Of a stretch of DNA of 47,964 nucleotides, positions 17,610 to 26,506 are shown piece after piece. The notes under the pieces are model-generated. The model saw only the letters and a program-made list of their open reading frames with translations. It was not told the DNA's origin and did not search any database. Both the position numbers and the translations under genes were made by a program. How positions within the stretch are numbered: the first letter of the stretch is position 1; every line of letters begins with the position of its first letter. Origin of the DNA: Rhodanobacteraceae bacterium (GTDB taxonomy: Bacteria > Pseudomonadota > Gammaproteobacteria > Xanthomonadales > Rhodanobacteraceae); NCBI GenBank assembly GCA_003142815.1, contig PLNP01000046.1, positions 542 through 48,505 of the forward strand. Direction: 5' to 3'.

Positions 17610-18427
17610 AGATGCCCGCGCCAAGCATTGCCGCCGCATCCATGCGTGCCGCGCGCATCGTCTGGCATGCGAGCACGGACGAAAGCGCGTGGATTGACGC
17701 CGCTGTCGGCTACGTGCGCGGTGCGCTGCAAGCCGAACTCGGCACGCATCACGCGACTTGGTTGTTGCTGTCGGGTGGAACGACGCCTGCGCCGGTCTAC
17801 TGCACGCTCGCGGAGCAGACGCTGGACTGGGCACGCATCGTCGTTTCGCTGGTCGACGACCGCGACGTCGATCCCGCTGCGGACGGCAGCAATGCACGCT
17901 TGGTTCGCGAGACGCTGTTGCGCGACCGTGCGGCGTGTGCACGTTTCCAGCCTCTGCACACGGCGGGACAATCGCTGCAGGACGCGGTGCGCGCGAGCAA
18001 CGCGAGCTGGCTGCGCAACGATGACTCGCGAGGCGTGCGCTCGGACGGTGCTGGCGAGTCTCGCGCGAACGATGCGGACAAGAACGCGAACGTGTCGATT
18101 GCGGTCGCGGTGCTCGGCATGGGCGACGACGGCCACACCGCGTCACTGTTTCCGGGCGCGACGAATCTCGATGCGGCGCTGGCGTCGACGGCGCCGTACG
18201 CAGCGATCGATGCGGCATGCTGTCCGGCTGCGGGTATCTGGCCGCACCGCATCAGCCTGACTCCGGCCGGCCTCGCGCAGGCGCGTCAGCGCATCCTGTT
18301 GATTCGTGGCGCGCAGAAGCGCGCGACCTTCGAGCGTGCGCTCGCGCCGGGCGCTGTGCGTGATATGCCGATCCGTGTCGCGATCGACATGGCCGATTCG
18401 CCGCTGCATGTCTATTGGTGCCCTTGA
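17606..18427 (+). CDS. pgl: 6-phosphogluconolactonase
   Basis: 273 residues starting at the ATG that overlaps the glk stop. It hydrolyses 6-phosphogluconolactone to 6-phosphogluconate, feeding the Entner-Doudoroff or pentose phosphate pathway. The sugar-phosphate isomerase-like fold is shown by WLLLSGGTTPAPVY and the catalytic-site block LGMGDDGHTASLFPG. The C-terminal region (RISLTPAGLAQARQRILLIR) is complete. An insert of polar residues around 145-165 (NDDSRGVRSDGAGESRANDA) is longer than usual and looks like a flexible loop. glk-pgl pairing is common in this order. No zwf or edd is in the window. It ends 38 bp from the convergent glycosidase gene. Confidence 0.93.
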   Translation: MKMPAPSIAAASMRAARIVWHASTDESAWIDAAVGYVRGALQAELGTHHATWLLLSGGTTPAPVYCTLAEQTLDWARIVVSLVDDRDVDPAADGSNARLVRETLLRDRAACARFQPLHTAGQSLQDAVRASNASWLRNDDSRGVRSDGAGESRANDADKNANVSIAVAVLGMGDDGHTASLFPGATNLDAALASTAPYAAIDAACCPAAGIWPHRISLTPAGLAQARQRILLIRGAQKRATFERALAPGAVRDMPIRVAIDMADSPLHVYWCP

Positions 18428-18465
18428 GCGAGCGCTTTACACGTCCACGCATGTTCGCGCCGGGG

Positions 18466-21400
18466 TCAGGGCAAGTGGGTTCGGTGCGTGGATTCCTCGA
18501 TGATCAGCTCGGCAGGCAGTTCGGAGATGTGCAGTTCTCCGTTGCGCCAAATCGAGTTCCTGTGGTTGACGCGTGTCATACTTGGCACCCCATTGCCCGG
18601 CCACGCGAAGACGAAGCCGCCCGGTGGTGTCTTCATGCCGTCGCCATCGATTTTCAGACGCAACGTCTTGCCGTCCCGTTTCAGTGAATAACTGAGCTTG
18701 CCGTACGGGGTGCACAGGTTCTGAATCGAGATGCCTTCGCCATCGAGCCACGCCGCCGGCACGCCGGCGGCGAGCACCAGCGCATGATCCGCTGCGCGTT
18801 CGTAGGCGAACAGGTCGAGCGTTGCGCGGATGAAATCCGAGGCGACCCAAGCGTGCGGCATGTCGCCGATGAAGCGGGACTCGCGCGGGTCGCGGCCAAC
18901 GACTTCCGCCCACTGGTTCCAGCCGGCGGGGCGGCCGTCGCGCATGAAGAATGTGATCGCCTGTTCGGCACGTTCGCGCCAGCCGAGGCGCACGAAGCTG
19001 CCGACCGTGCGCCATTCGTAGGGCGTGTAGTCCTTCCAGTTCGCGCTGTTGCGACGCGCGACAAATTGTTTCCAGTAACGTTCGAAGGTGTTGTGCAACA
19101 GATCCTGCGGAAGGTCCGCCTGCTCGCCGGCCGGTGACAGCGCAATCGTCGTCGAGGTCGCATCGAAATCGCCGAGCTCCGCGCTACCCGGCAGGTAGTC
19201 GATGCCGTGTGCAGTGACCGCCGTGCGGATCGATGCATGAAGATCATGGCGGAACTCGTCGCGCGATCGTGCGAGGCGCGCGGCGGCGTCGCTGTTGCCG
19301 AGCGCAGCGGCGATGTCGACGGCGTTCTTGTAACCGGTCAGCGCCCAGAAATCATCCCAGTACGAATGCATCGGTTTCGCGGCATAGCCTTCATGGCTGA
19401 TCGATGCCGGCATCAGGCCGTAGAACGCACGGCGTTCGGGGATCTGATTGGCAGGCGACCGCTCGCCGGCGCGCAGTTCATCCATGTAGTTCGCGGCGGC
19501 CTCGACGTGCGGCCACATCTTTTCGAGCAATGCGCGATCGCCGGTGTAGCGATAGACCTCGCTGACCAAATGGATCAGTTCGCCGTGGCTGTCGTTCTCG
19601 GGCACCGGATCGGAGCCGCGAGCGTCGACGCAGCACGGTACTTTGCCGTTTTTAAATTGATACGGCGCGTACCATTCGAGGTAGTCGCGCGCGGCATCCG
19701 CGCGACCGAGGCGCAGCAGCGCTTCGGAGATCATCGTGCCGTCGCGGATCCACGAGCGTGCGTACGCGCGCGTGCCGGGCCGGATCGCCGCGCCATCGCG
19801 GCTGATCAGGATGTGCGCGAGTGCGGTGCGCAAGGTGTCGGCGAGCGCTCGGCCTTGCGGCGGCAGATGCAGCACGACGTCGTCGAGCTTGCGACGCCAG
19901 TCGGCCGCTGCCACAGAGCGCTGAGTGGATAGCCAGTTCTCCACACTGCCGCCGCCGAGCGCGGGCAGCTCCGCAGTGCCGTCGAGTGGAATCGCGAGGC
20001 CGATGACGCGCGCTGCGTGCGGCGGCAGGCTGATGCGATAGAGCAGGGCGCCGGAAGCAAGACCAGTGTCGTCATGAACGATGTTTGAGCCCTCCCCTTG
20101 CAGGGCAGGGGGAATGGCAATTGCCGTGCCGTGAAAGTGTTCGACCGCCATTCCCGCATCGAACGGCGTCGCGATGAACGCATCCGGTGCGGCGAGCGTG
20201 AAGACGCGTGGTTTGCCGTTGACCGCGACTGCGTTGCCGGCAAACGCGAGATCACGGATCGGGCTCACGCCGCCAGGCGTATTCAGAAACTGCACCGACG
20301 GATTGACCTGGAACGGGCGCACCGCGAGGGCAAGCGTGATGGCGCGCGTGCGATCCGAGGTGTTTCCAAGGGTATAGCTCGCAATGATCCGCGACTGCTC
20401 GCGATTTCCTGCACCGAGAACCGTCGTCGTCAATGTCAGTCCGCCACACTTCCATTCGACGCTTGGAATCGGCAGATAGCCATCTTGCAGTGAGTGATCG
20501 ATCGTGACATCCGCCCAGGTCGTGAGCGCGCCGGTTTCATCGATCAGGAACGGCTCGATCGAGAAGCCGCCACGTGCGACCTCAAGCGCGCCGTCTTCGG
20601 AGAGAAGGCCGCTCTCATGGCCGCCATCGACGCCAACGACAGTCCAGTAAGTTTGTTCGTTGTGGAAGCCGCGTGGGTAATAACCGCGTGGCGCCGTTTT
20701 CGCGAGTTCGGAAAAGAACGCATTCGCCGATGCGCCGAATGTGAGATCCTTGATCTCGACTTCGCCAAGCGCATACGCGCGTTTGGGACCGTCGTGCAGC
20801 GCGAGGCGCGCGTAGCGCGTTTCCGATTCCGGCAGATACAGCGAATCGCTGCCGCCATTGCCCGCGGTGACCCGACGCACGGTGCGCCAGTTCCGGCCAT
20901 CGTCGGAAAATAGGACCTCGTAGCGCGATGCGAACGCAGCGCCGATCCAATGCAGCACGAGACCGCCGAATTCGCGCGGCGTGCCGAAGTCCAGCGTCAA
21001 TGTCTGCTCGGCCCCACGCTCCGGATCGCTGCGCCATGCGTTTGCGAAATCGCCATCGACCGCGTTCTTCGCCGGCGCACCGTCGATTGCCGAAGACGCG
21101 TGCGCGACCGGTATCGGCCACGAGGTCGGCGGCTTCGGCAGTTCACGCAGGCTGAGCCGGTCGAAGCAGACTTCACCGCGACCGCCTTTGCCGGCGTAGA
21201 CCGTGAACTCGATCGTCTCGCTGTGGCGCAGGGTCTTGTCCGCGCCCGGACCCCAGGCGAAATCGACTTGCCGTTTCCTGTAACGCTGCTCCTGCCACTG
21301 GTGAGGAAAAACAAAGTCCGGATGGTTGACCCACCAGACGTTGTCGCCTGTCGCATCGGCAAGCTTGAACTGGAGCGCGTTGTCCGGCGCTTCGCCGCGC

Positions 21401-21690
21401 ACGCGGAAGCGGAACTCGTAGTTGGCCGGATAGTCGATCGGCAACGTGCGGCGCATCGCGGCGTAACCGGAGACGCCATGGAAATCGAAATCGAGACAGA
21501 GCGCCTTGCCATCGTCATCGTCGATGCTGCGCAACGAGGCCGATACCTGATCGGATGCGACCGCAGTCCAAGCATGCGCGTCGTCGAAACGGTCGAGCGG
21601 GCGCGCAGTGCCCGCATCGGCGCCAGCCAGCGCGGTTGCGAATAGCGCCGATCCGGCAACAGCGAAGGCCAGAGCGGGCGAGAGCGTCAT
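18466..21690 (-). CDS. Large secreted F5/8-domain, six-hairpin-type glycosidase
   Basis: 1074 residues from the ATG at 21690, which overlaps the permease stop (ATGA). The frame is open further upstream only as a shadow of the permease gene. A signal peptide (MTLSPALAFAVAGSALFATA) is followed by a beta-sandwich region and a discoidin/F5/8 type C domain (about residues 210-330: SSAIDGAPAKNAVDGDFANA, then TLTLDFGTPREFGGLVLHW). A long linker beta region leads to a C-terminal alpha/alpha-barrel (about 640-1000) with RSWIRDGTMISEALLRLGRA and NDSHGELIHLVSEVYRYTGD, like GH15/GH63/GH65-type enzymes. It probably trims the target glucan in the periplasm. I cannot assign a numbered GH family. It is the last gene of the sugar operon. 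Confidence 0.8.
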   Translation of the reverse strand: MTLSPALAFAVAGSALFATALAGADAGTARPLDRFDDAHAWTAVASDQVSASLRSIDDDDGKALCLDFDFHGVSGYAAMRRTLPIDYPANYEFRFRVRGEAPDNALQFKLADATGDNVWWVNHPDFVFPHQWQEQRYRKRQVDFAWGPGADKTLRHSETIEFTVYAGKGGRGEVCFDRLSLRELPKPPTSWPIPVAHASSAIDGAPAKNAVDGDFANAWRSDPERGAEQTLTLDFGTPREFGGLVLHWIGAAFASRYEVLFSDDGRNWRTVRRVTAGNGGSDSLYLPESETRYARLALHDGPKRAYALGEVEIKDLTFGASANAFFSELAKTAPRGYYPRGFHNEQTYWTVVGVDGGHESGLLSEDGALEVARGGFSIEPFLIDETGALTTWADVTIDHSLQDGYLPIPSVEWKCGGLTLTTTVLGAGNREQSRIIASYTLGNTSDRTRAITLALAVRPFQVNPSVQFLNTPGGVSPIRDLAFAGNAVAVNGKPRVFTLAAPDAFIATPFDAGMAVEHFHGTAIAIPPALQGEGSNIVHDDTGLASGALLYRISLPPHAARVIGLAIPLDGTAELPALGGGSVENWLSTQRSVAAADWRRKLDDVVLHLPPQGRALADTLRTALAHILISRDGAAIRPGTRAYARSWIRDGTMISEALLRLGRADAARDYLEWYAPYQFKNGKVPCCVDARGSDPVPENDSHGELIHLVSEVYRYTGDRALLEKMWPHVEAAANYMDELRAGERSPANQIPERRAFYGLMPASISHEGYAAKPMHSYWDDFWALTGYKNAVDIAAALGNSDAAARLARSRDEFRHDLHASIRTAVTAHGIDYLPGSAELGDFDATSTTIALSPAGEQADLPQDLLHNTFERYWKQFVARRNSANWKDYTPYEWRTVGSFVRLGWRERAEQAITFFMRDGRPAGWNQWAEVVGRDPRESRFIGDMPHAWVASDFIRATLDLFAYERAADHALVLAAGVPAAWLDGEGISIQNLCTPYGKLSYSLKRDGKTLRLKIDGDGMKTPPGGFVFAWPGNGVPSMTRVNHRNSIWRNGELHISELPAELIIEESTHRTHLP

Positions 21691-22508
21691 CCCTTGACGC
21701 TGCCGAGGATCAGGCCCTGGATGTAGTGCCGCTGCAGCGCGAGGAACAGGATCAGCACCGGCAAGGTGGTGACGACGGAACCGGCCATCATCAATTCGTT
21801 GTCCTGCACGTGTTCGCGGGAGAGGCCGGCGAGCGCGACCGGGGCGGTCTGCCAGGCCTGGTCGCTGAGCACGATCAGGGGCCACATGAAATCGTTCCAA
21901 CTCGCAAGAAACGTGAAGATCGCGAGCGTCACCACGATCGGTTTCAGCAGCGGCAGCACGATCGTCGCGAAGATACGTGCTTCGCTCGCACCGTCGATGC
22001 GCGCGGCTTCGAGGAGTTCATTCGGGATCGAGCGCGCATATTGGCGCACGAGGAAGATACCGAATACGCTCGCGAGCGCCGGCACGATCACGCCGCCATA
22101 GGTGTTGACGAGACCGAGCTCTTTCATGATCAGGAACAGCGGAATCATCGCGACCTGGCCCGGAATCACCAACGCGCCGAGCAACGTCTGGAACAAGCGC
22201 TCGCGTCCTTTGAAGCGCAGTTTCGCGAATGCGTAACCCGCGCCGAGGTTGAACAGCAGCGACCCCAGCGTGATGGCGCTCGCGATCAAGAGACTGTTCA
22301 CGAGGTAACGCCCCATGCCGGCGCGCTCGAACAATTCGTGATAATTCGCGAGCGTGGCGTGCGCGGGCAGCAGCGGTGGCGGGTACGTGCTCGCCGCGCC
22401 GGGTTGCATGAACGAGACTGACAGCATCCACAACAGCGGAAACAATGTAATCGACGTCGCCGCGATCAGCAGCCCGTTGACGATGGCGCTGGCCCAACGC
22501 GACTTCAT
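21687..22508 (-). CDS. Carbohydrate ABC transporter permease, MalG type
   Basis: 273 residues, six predicted transmembrane helices. It starts at 22508 (MKSRWASAIVNGLLIAATSI), overlapping the stop of the preceding permease by four bases. The EAA loop that docks on the ATPase is intact: ELLEAARIDGASEARIFATI, followed by VLPLLKP. The extracytoplasmic P2-like loop after the first helix and the C-terminal LQRHYIQGLILGSVKG are typical of MalG/UgpE proteins. With the other permease, the solute-binding lipoprotein and the distant UgpC-type ATPase it would form an importer for oligosaccharides. Its stop overlaps the start of the glycosidase gene. Confidence 0.93.
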   Translation of the reverse strand: MKSRWASAIVNGLLIAATSITLFPLLWMLSVSFMQPGAASTYPPPLLPAHATLANYHELFERAGMGRYLVNSLLIASAITLGSLLFNLGAGYAFAKLRFKGRERLFQTLLGALVIPGQVAMIPLFLIMKELGLVNTYGGVIVPALASVFGIFLVRQYARSIPNELLEAARIDGASEARIFATIVLPLLKPIVVTLAIFTFLASWNDFMWPLIVLSDQAWQTAPVALAGLSREHVQDNELMMAGSVVTTLPVLILFLALQRHYIQGLILGSVKG

Positions 22509-23383
22509 GCCGCGTCCCCGCGACGGCCGATGCGCAGCAACACGCTGGTCACGCCGAGGATCAGCACGAACAGCAGGAACGCGATCGCCGACGCGCGACC
22601 GAGACTCCACCACTTGAAGCCTTCGTTGTACATGAAATACAGCACGCTGACCGTGCTTTGCAGCGGGTCGCCCTGGGTCATCACGTATGGCTCGGCGAAC
22701 AGCTGGAAGTAGCCAGAAACCGTGATGACCGACACCAGCAGCAGGGCAGGGCGCAGCATCGGCAGGGTGATATGGCGTAGCTGTTGCGACCACGATGCGC
22801 CATCGATGCGTGCGGCTTCGTAAAGATCGCCGGGAATGCCCTGCAGTGCGGCGAGCAGGATGATCATGTTGTAGCCGAAGTTCTTCCACACCGCGAACAG
22901 GATGATTGCCGGCATCGACCAGTGCGGATCGCCGAGCCAGTCGATCGGTGCGATGCCGAAATGACCGAGGGTGTAGTTGATCATGCCGTAACGCGTGTGC
23001 AGCAGGTAACGCCAGATCACCGCGACGGCGACGACGGTAGTGACGACGGGCGCGAACAGCGCGGTGCGGAAGAAGCCCTTGCAACGCGCGAGCTTCGAGT
23101 CGAGCAGGAGAGCGGTTGCGAGCGATACCGCGATCGACAGCGGCACGCCAACGATGACGAAGTACAGCGTGTTGACCAGCGATTTCCAGAACAGTGGCGT
23201 GTGCAGGATGTCGACGTAGTTGCCAAAGCCGACAAATCGCAGGTTGTGCAAATCGGCCAATGCGTAGAGATCGAAGTCGGTGAGACTGAGCGCGAACGCG
23301 GCGAGCACGGGGACGAGGAAGAACCCACCGATCACGATCAGCGCGGGTGCCAGGAACAACCATGCGGCGCGACGTTCGGTCAT
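22505..23383 (-). CDS. Carbohydrate ABC transporter permease, MalF/UgpA type
   Basis: 292 residues from the ATG at 23383 (MTERRAAWLFLAPALIVIGG), the usual family start. The frame opens back to 23509, but the added 42 residues are not family-like. Six transmembrane helices and the EAA motif DLYEAARIDGASWSQQLRHI, followed by TLPMLRP, are present. It forms the inner-membrane channel with the MalG-type partner. A 109-bp gap separates it from the solute-binding protein gene; I see no promoter there. The product is shorter than E. coli MalF, as is normal for the UgpA subfamily. Confidence 0.93.
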   Translation of the reverse strand: MTERRAAWLFLAPALIVIGGFFLVPVLAAFALSLTDFDLYALADLHNLRFVGFGNYVDILHTPLFWKSLVNTLYFVIVGVPLSIAVSLATALLLDSKLARCKGFFRTALFAPVVTTVVAVAVIWRYLLHTRYGMINYTLGHFGIAPIDWLGDPHWSMPAIILFAVWKNFGYNMIILLAALQGIPGDLYEAARIDGASWSQQLRHITLPMLRPALLLVSVITVSGYFQLFAEPYVMTQGDPLQSTVSVLYFMYNEGFKWWSLGRASAIAFLLFVLILGVTSVLLRIGRRGDAA

Positions 23384-23492
23384 GGCTGCAACGCGCCTGC
23401 TTTGTCTATTGGACCCAATGCTCTGACCTGCGTGTACCGCGAGCCGGTGACATGGCTTGCCGTCGCAAGAGAAAGCCTGCGAATCACATTGC

Positions 23493-24830
23493 TCATCGCG
23501 GAGCCTCATGCGCCAGCATCCAGCGCCGCTTTTCGAGGATCGCGTCGGTGCGCGTGTCGAGTTCGCGCAGTGCCTGATCGATCGGTTCGCCGCTGCGCAC
23601 GACGCGTTCGGTGGTCAGGCGGATTTCCTGCACGATGCGTTCCCATTCGGGCACCTTCGGCGCGCTTCTGACGCGTTCGAGTTGGTCGCGGAATGCCTTC
23701 GCATACGGATCGTTCGCGAGCGCGGGATCGGCCCAGACGCTGCGGCGCGGCGGCAGGTCGCCGCTGAGTTCGTGGAAGCGAAGCTGCTGCGCGGGCTGTG
23801 AAAGGAACTCGATCAGTTGCCAGACTTCGCGCTTGTGCCGCGATTTCTTGAACATGACCAGGCTGCTGCCGCCGCCGATCGCCGCGCCGGGGCCGTTCGG
23901 ACCTGGTAGCGGCGCGGTACCCCAGTCGTTGGCGAGCCGTGATGGCAGGCGTCGGCGGAATTCGTCGACGTTCCAGGGGCCGGTGATGTAGAACGCGTAG
24001 AAGCCTGCGGCAAATTCGTCCCAGACGTTGGAGATTTGGGTGTCGCTCATCGGCGGCGCCCAGCCTTGCCGGAACATGTCGATGTAGAAATCGAACGCGC
24101 GCCGGAAGCCGGCGCTCTCGAAGTTGCCGCGCGTGTCGTCGTCGCGCAGCAGCGGGTCGGGCTCCTGCACGGCGAGGTTGAGCAGCGGTTCGAATTCGTT
24201 GAGTGGCAGCAGGATCGAATAGTTGCCGGGCCCGGCGTTCGCCTTGATCGCGGCGAGCTGTCGCCGCCATTCCGCCCAGTCGCGCGGCGGCGCCGTAAAT
24301 CCGGCACGCGCGAGCAGATCCCTGCGGTAGAACAGCAGCCGCGTGTCGACATACCAAGGCACGCCGAACAGATGCCCGCCGATCATGTTGGTATCCCAGA
24401 TGCCGCTGAAGTAGTCGTCGCTGCGCACGATGGTCGAGGTATCCACGTACGGTTGCAGCGGCTCCAAGGCGCCCAGTGTCGCCAGCTCGGGAATCCAGGT
24501 GTTGCCGAGCTGTCCGACATCCGGCAACGCGTCGCCAGCGAATGCGGTCAGGAGTTTCTCGTGCGCGGCGGTCAGTGGCCACTGCTGCAGATCGATGCGG
24601 ATTACCGGATGAGTTCGTTCAAAATCGCGCAGCAGCGGCTGCACGACTTCGCCTTCGTGGCCGATCGTCCAGAACGTGATGGTGGTGACGCCGCCTTCGG
24701 TCTTCGTGCAGCCGAGTGGGAGCGCGGAAGCTGCGCAGACGCATGCGAGGACGAGTGCGCGGATGCTCCCTTTCGCCCAACAATAGAGCCGCTGGAGAAG
24801 CCTGGGGGTGGTGCGTTCATGGTGCCGCAT
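23493..24830 (-). CDS. Sugar-binding lipoprotein of the ABC importer
   Basis: 445 residues. It has a long basic N-terminus and a lipoprotein signal (ALVLACVCAASALPLGC, lipobox LPLGC). The mature part matches family 1 extracellular solute-binding proteins: TTITFWTIGHEGEVVQPLLR, then FERTHPVIRIDLQQWP and DVGQLGNTWIPELATLGALE. It captures the oligosaccharide in the periplasm and delivers it to the two permeases encoded next. The start overlaps the end of the GH144-type gene by 14 bp, so both belong to one transcript. Substrate is not readable from sequence; the neighbouring glycosidase points to a beta-glucan product. Confidence 0.93.
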   Translation of the reverse strand: MRHHERTTPRLLQRLYCWAKGSIRALVLACVCAASALPLGCTKTEGGVTTITFWTIGHEGEVVQPLLRDFERTHPVIRIDLQQWPLTAAHEKLLTAFAGDALPDVGQLGNTWIPELATLGALEPLQPYVDTSTIVRSDDYFSGIWDTNMIGGHLFGVPWYVDTRLLFYRRDLLARAGFTAPPRDWAEWRRQLAAIKANAGPGNYSILLPLNEFEPLLNLAVQEPDPLLRDDDTRGNFESAGFRRAFDFYIDMFRQGWAPPMSDTQISNVWDEFAAGFYAFYITGPWNVDEFRRRLPSRLANDWGTAPLPGPNGPGAAIGGGSSLVMFKKSRHKREVWQLIEFLSQPAQQLRFHELSGDLPPRRSVWADPALANDPYAKAFRDQLERVRSAPKVPEWERIVQEIRLTTERVVRSGEPIDQALRELDTRTDAILEKRRWMLAHEAPR

Positions 24831-26325
24831 GTGCCATCGCCGGTTTCGCGTCGGCCGGTTGATCGAGCCATCCGCCCTCGAAGCCTGCGCGTTCGAGTCC
24901 GCGGCGGATATACGGGTTCTTGCGCATGACGTTCCACACGAAATCGTTGCGGTAATTCGCCATCATCGCGAGGATCGGGCCTTGGTCGATGCCGAGGTAT
25001 TCACTCGCGACCCAGCCGAAACCCGGCACGATGTGGCCGGTCTTCAGTGGCACATCGTAGGTGAAACTCGGGTTGAACGAATCGAGGAAGCCGTATTTCG
25101 AATAGATCTCCTTGCCGTAGCGTTTGTACATTTCCTCGACTGCCGGAATAACGATTTCCGGTGCGAACGGCAGCGATGCTGCAGCTGCGGTTGGCGCGAT
25201 GGTGCCGTCGTCGAACGCGTCGGCGAGGCCGGCGCCGCGCGCGGAGTAGTGGCGGAACTCGCGCAGGCCGCCATCGTACTCAAGGTTTGCGCCCTGCGGT
25301 CCATCGCTCGCGGTCAGACCCCAGACGTTCTCGCCATAGAGTTTCCAGCCCATCGGATTGGCGATCGCGTAGGCGCGCTGCGCGTAGGTTGCGCGGCGGC
25401 TGTTCTCGAAATAATCGAAGCCGTGCTTGCGCATGTAGGCGTCCTGGATGCCGCGGAAGTCGATCCACACATGCGAATACTGGTGACCGAATTGCGGGCC
25501 GAAGCCGAGATATTCCTGGCCTTCGAAGATGCCCCACGAGCGCGGATAGGTTTTGGTCCAGGCGCTCCACGCATCGGTGCCGATGCCTTGCGTGGGCGAA
25601 CCGAGGGCGAGGATGTAGACCAGCATGCCCTCGTTGTAGCCCTCCCAGTCATACGGGAGATAGCCTTGTTCCGGATACCAGCCCATCGCGATCAGTGGCG
25701 GGCGGACCTGCATCCACGGCCACTCGACGCGCCGATAGATCGTGTCGGCGAGGCGACGGATTTCGTGCTCCTCGGGTGTGTCTCGATCGAAATACGATTG
25801 GGTGAACAGCACGCCGTCGAGCAGCAGTGCGGTGTCGACCGACGACAGTTCGACCCAATCCGCGTAGCGCGCGCCCGTTTTGAGATCGAGGAAGTGATAG
25901 TAGAAGCCACGGTAACCGGCCATCCCTTCGGCGCGCGAGCCCTGCGGCAGTCCTTCGAGATACCGCAGGGTCAGCAGCACGCGCTGCACGGCCTGTTCGC
26001 GCGTGATGTACTTGCGCTCGACACCGATGCCGTAGGCGGTGAGGCCAAATCCGATCGCCGCAACGCTGGAAAACGGTTCGATGTACGGATAGCGATCCGG
26101 AATCAGCCCGTTGTCGGGCATTGCGGTATCCCAGAAATAATCGAACGTGCGCTTTTCCAGATCGTCGAACAGCGGCGTCAATGGTGGCCGCAGCAGCGGG
26201 GTGACGGTGGCGCGCGGGGGCTCGGATTCCTGTTGGTGGCAGGCAACGCCGAGTGCCGCCAAAGCGAGCGCGAGGACGAGCGGAAGAGCGAGCCGGGGTC
26301 GGGGCGTGTCGATCGAAAAAATCAC
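24817..26325 (-). CDS. GH144-type (glycoamylase-domain) lipoprotein glycosidase
   Basis: 502 residues from a GTG start at 26325 (MIFSIDTPRPRL...), with lipobox LGVAC after a hydrophobic stretch. No ATG offers a better start. The body matches the PF10091/GH144 family: LEKRTFDYFWDTAMPDNGLI, ELSSVDTALLLDGVLF, WEGYNEGMLVYILALGSPT, GHQYSHVWIDFRGIQDAYM and ENVWGLTASDGP. Characterised GH144 enzymes are endo-beta-1,2-glucanases releasing sophorose-size products, while other members are annotated as glucoamylases. Being a lipoprotein, it likely acts in the periplasm or at the outer membrane, supplying the binding protein encoded next. The linkage specificity is inference. Confidence 0.85.
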   Translation of the reverse strand: MIFSIDTPRPRLALPLVLALALAALGVACHQQESEPPRATVTPLLRPPLTPLFDDLEKRTFDYFWDTAMPDNGLIPDRYPYIEPFSSVAAIGFGLTAYGIGVERKYITREQAVQRVLLTLRYLEGLPQGSRAEGMAGYRGFYYHFLDLKTGARYADWVELSSVDTALLLDGVLFTQSYFDRDTPEEHEIRRLADTIYRRVEWPWMQVRPPLIAMGWYPEQGYLPYDWEGYNEGMLVYILALGSPTQGIGTDAWSAWTKTYPRSWGIFEGQEYLGFGPQFGHQYSHVWIDFRGIQDAYMRKHGFDYFENSRRATYAQRAYAIANPMGWKLYGENVWGLTASDGPQGANLEYDGGLREFRHYSARGAGLADAFDDGTIAPTAAAASLPFAPEIVIPAVEEMYKRYGKEIYSKYGFLDSFNPSFTYDVPLKTGHIVPGFGWVASEYLGIDQGPILAMMANYRNDFVWNVMRKNPYIRRGLERAGFEGGWLDQPADAKPAMAHAAP

Positions 26326-26460
26326 TAGAGGTCAGTCTGACTTGCTCGCATGAGTGACTTGGGACAAGGGGCAATGAAGGCATTCCCTTGCGGGTTCGGA
26401 CTGCGCGCGCGCCGCGCGCCGGGCGATGTCGCATGCCTGCATGCACCCGGGGAGCAGGTT

Positions 26461-26490
26461 GCCCGCCGGCGCAGCAAGCGACCGGCGGGC
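26461..26490 (-). terminator. GC-rich hairpin after the TonB-receptor gene
   Basis: GCCCGCCGG (26461-26469) pairs with CCGGCGGGC (26482-26490) around a 12-base loop, starting 17 bp past the receptor stop. In the direction of transcription no T-tract follows. It is probably a partial terminator or mRNA stabiliser that sets receptor level above that of the downstream glycosidase and transporter genes. The rest of the 181-bp gap has no clear promoter. Confidence 0.5.
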
Positions 26491-26506
26491 TTTCGACGCA
26501 TGGACT

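Noticed and set aside
21691-21900. N-terminal extension of the large glycosidase
   Set aside because: The region codes for the permease in another frame; the signal peptide begins at 21690 with an ATGA overlap.
24808-26328. 506-codon plus-strand frame
   Set aside because: Antisense of the GH144-type gene, which has a lipobox and family motifs.
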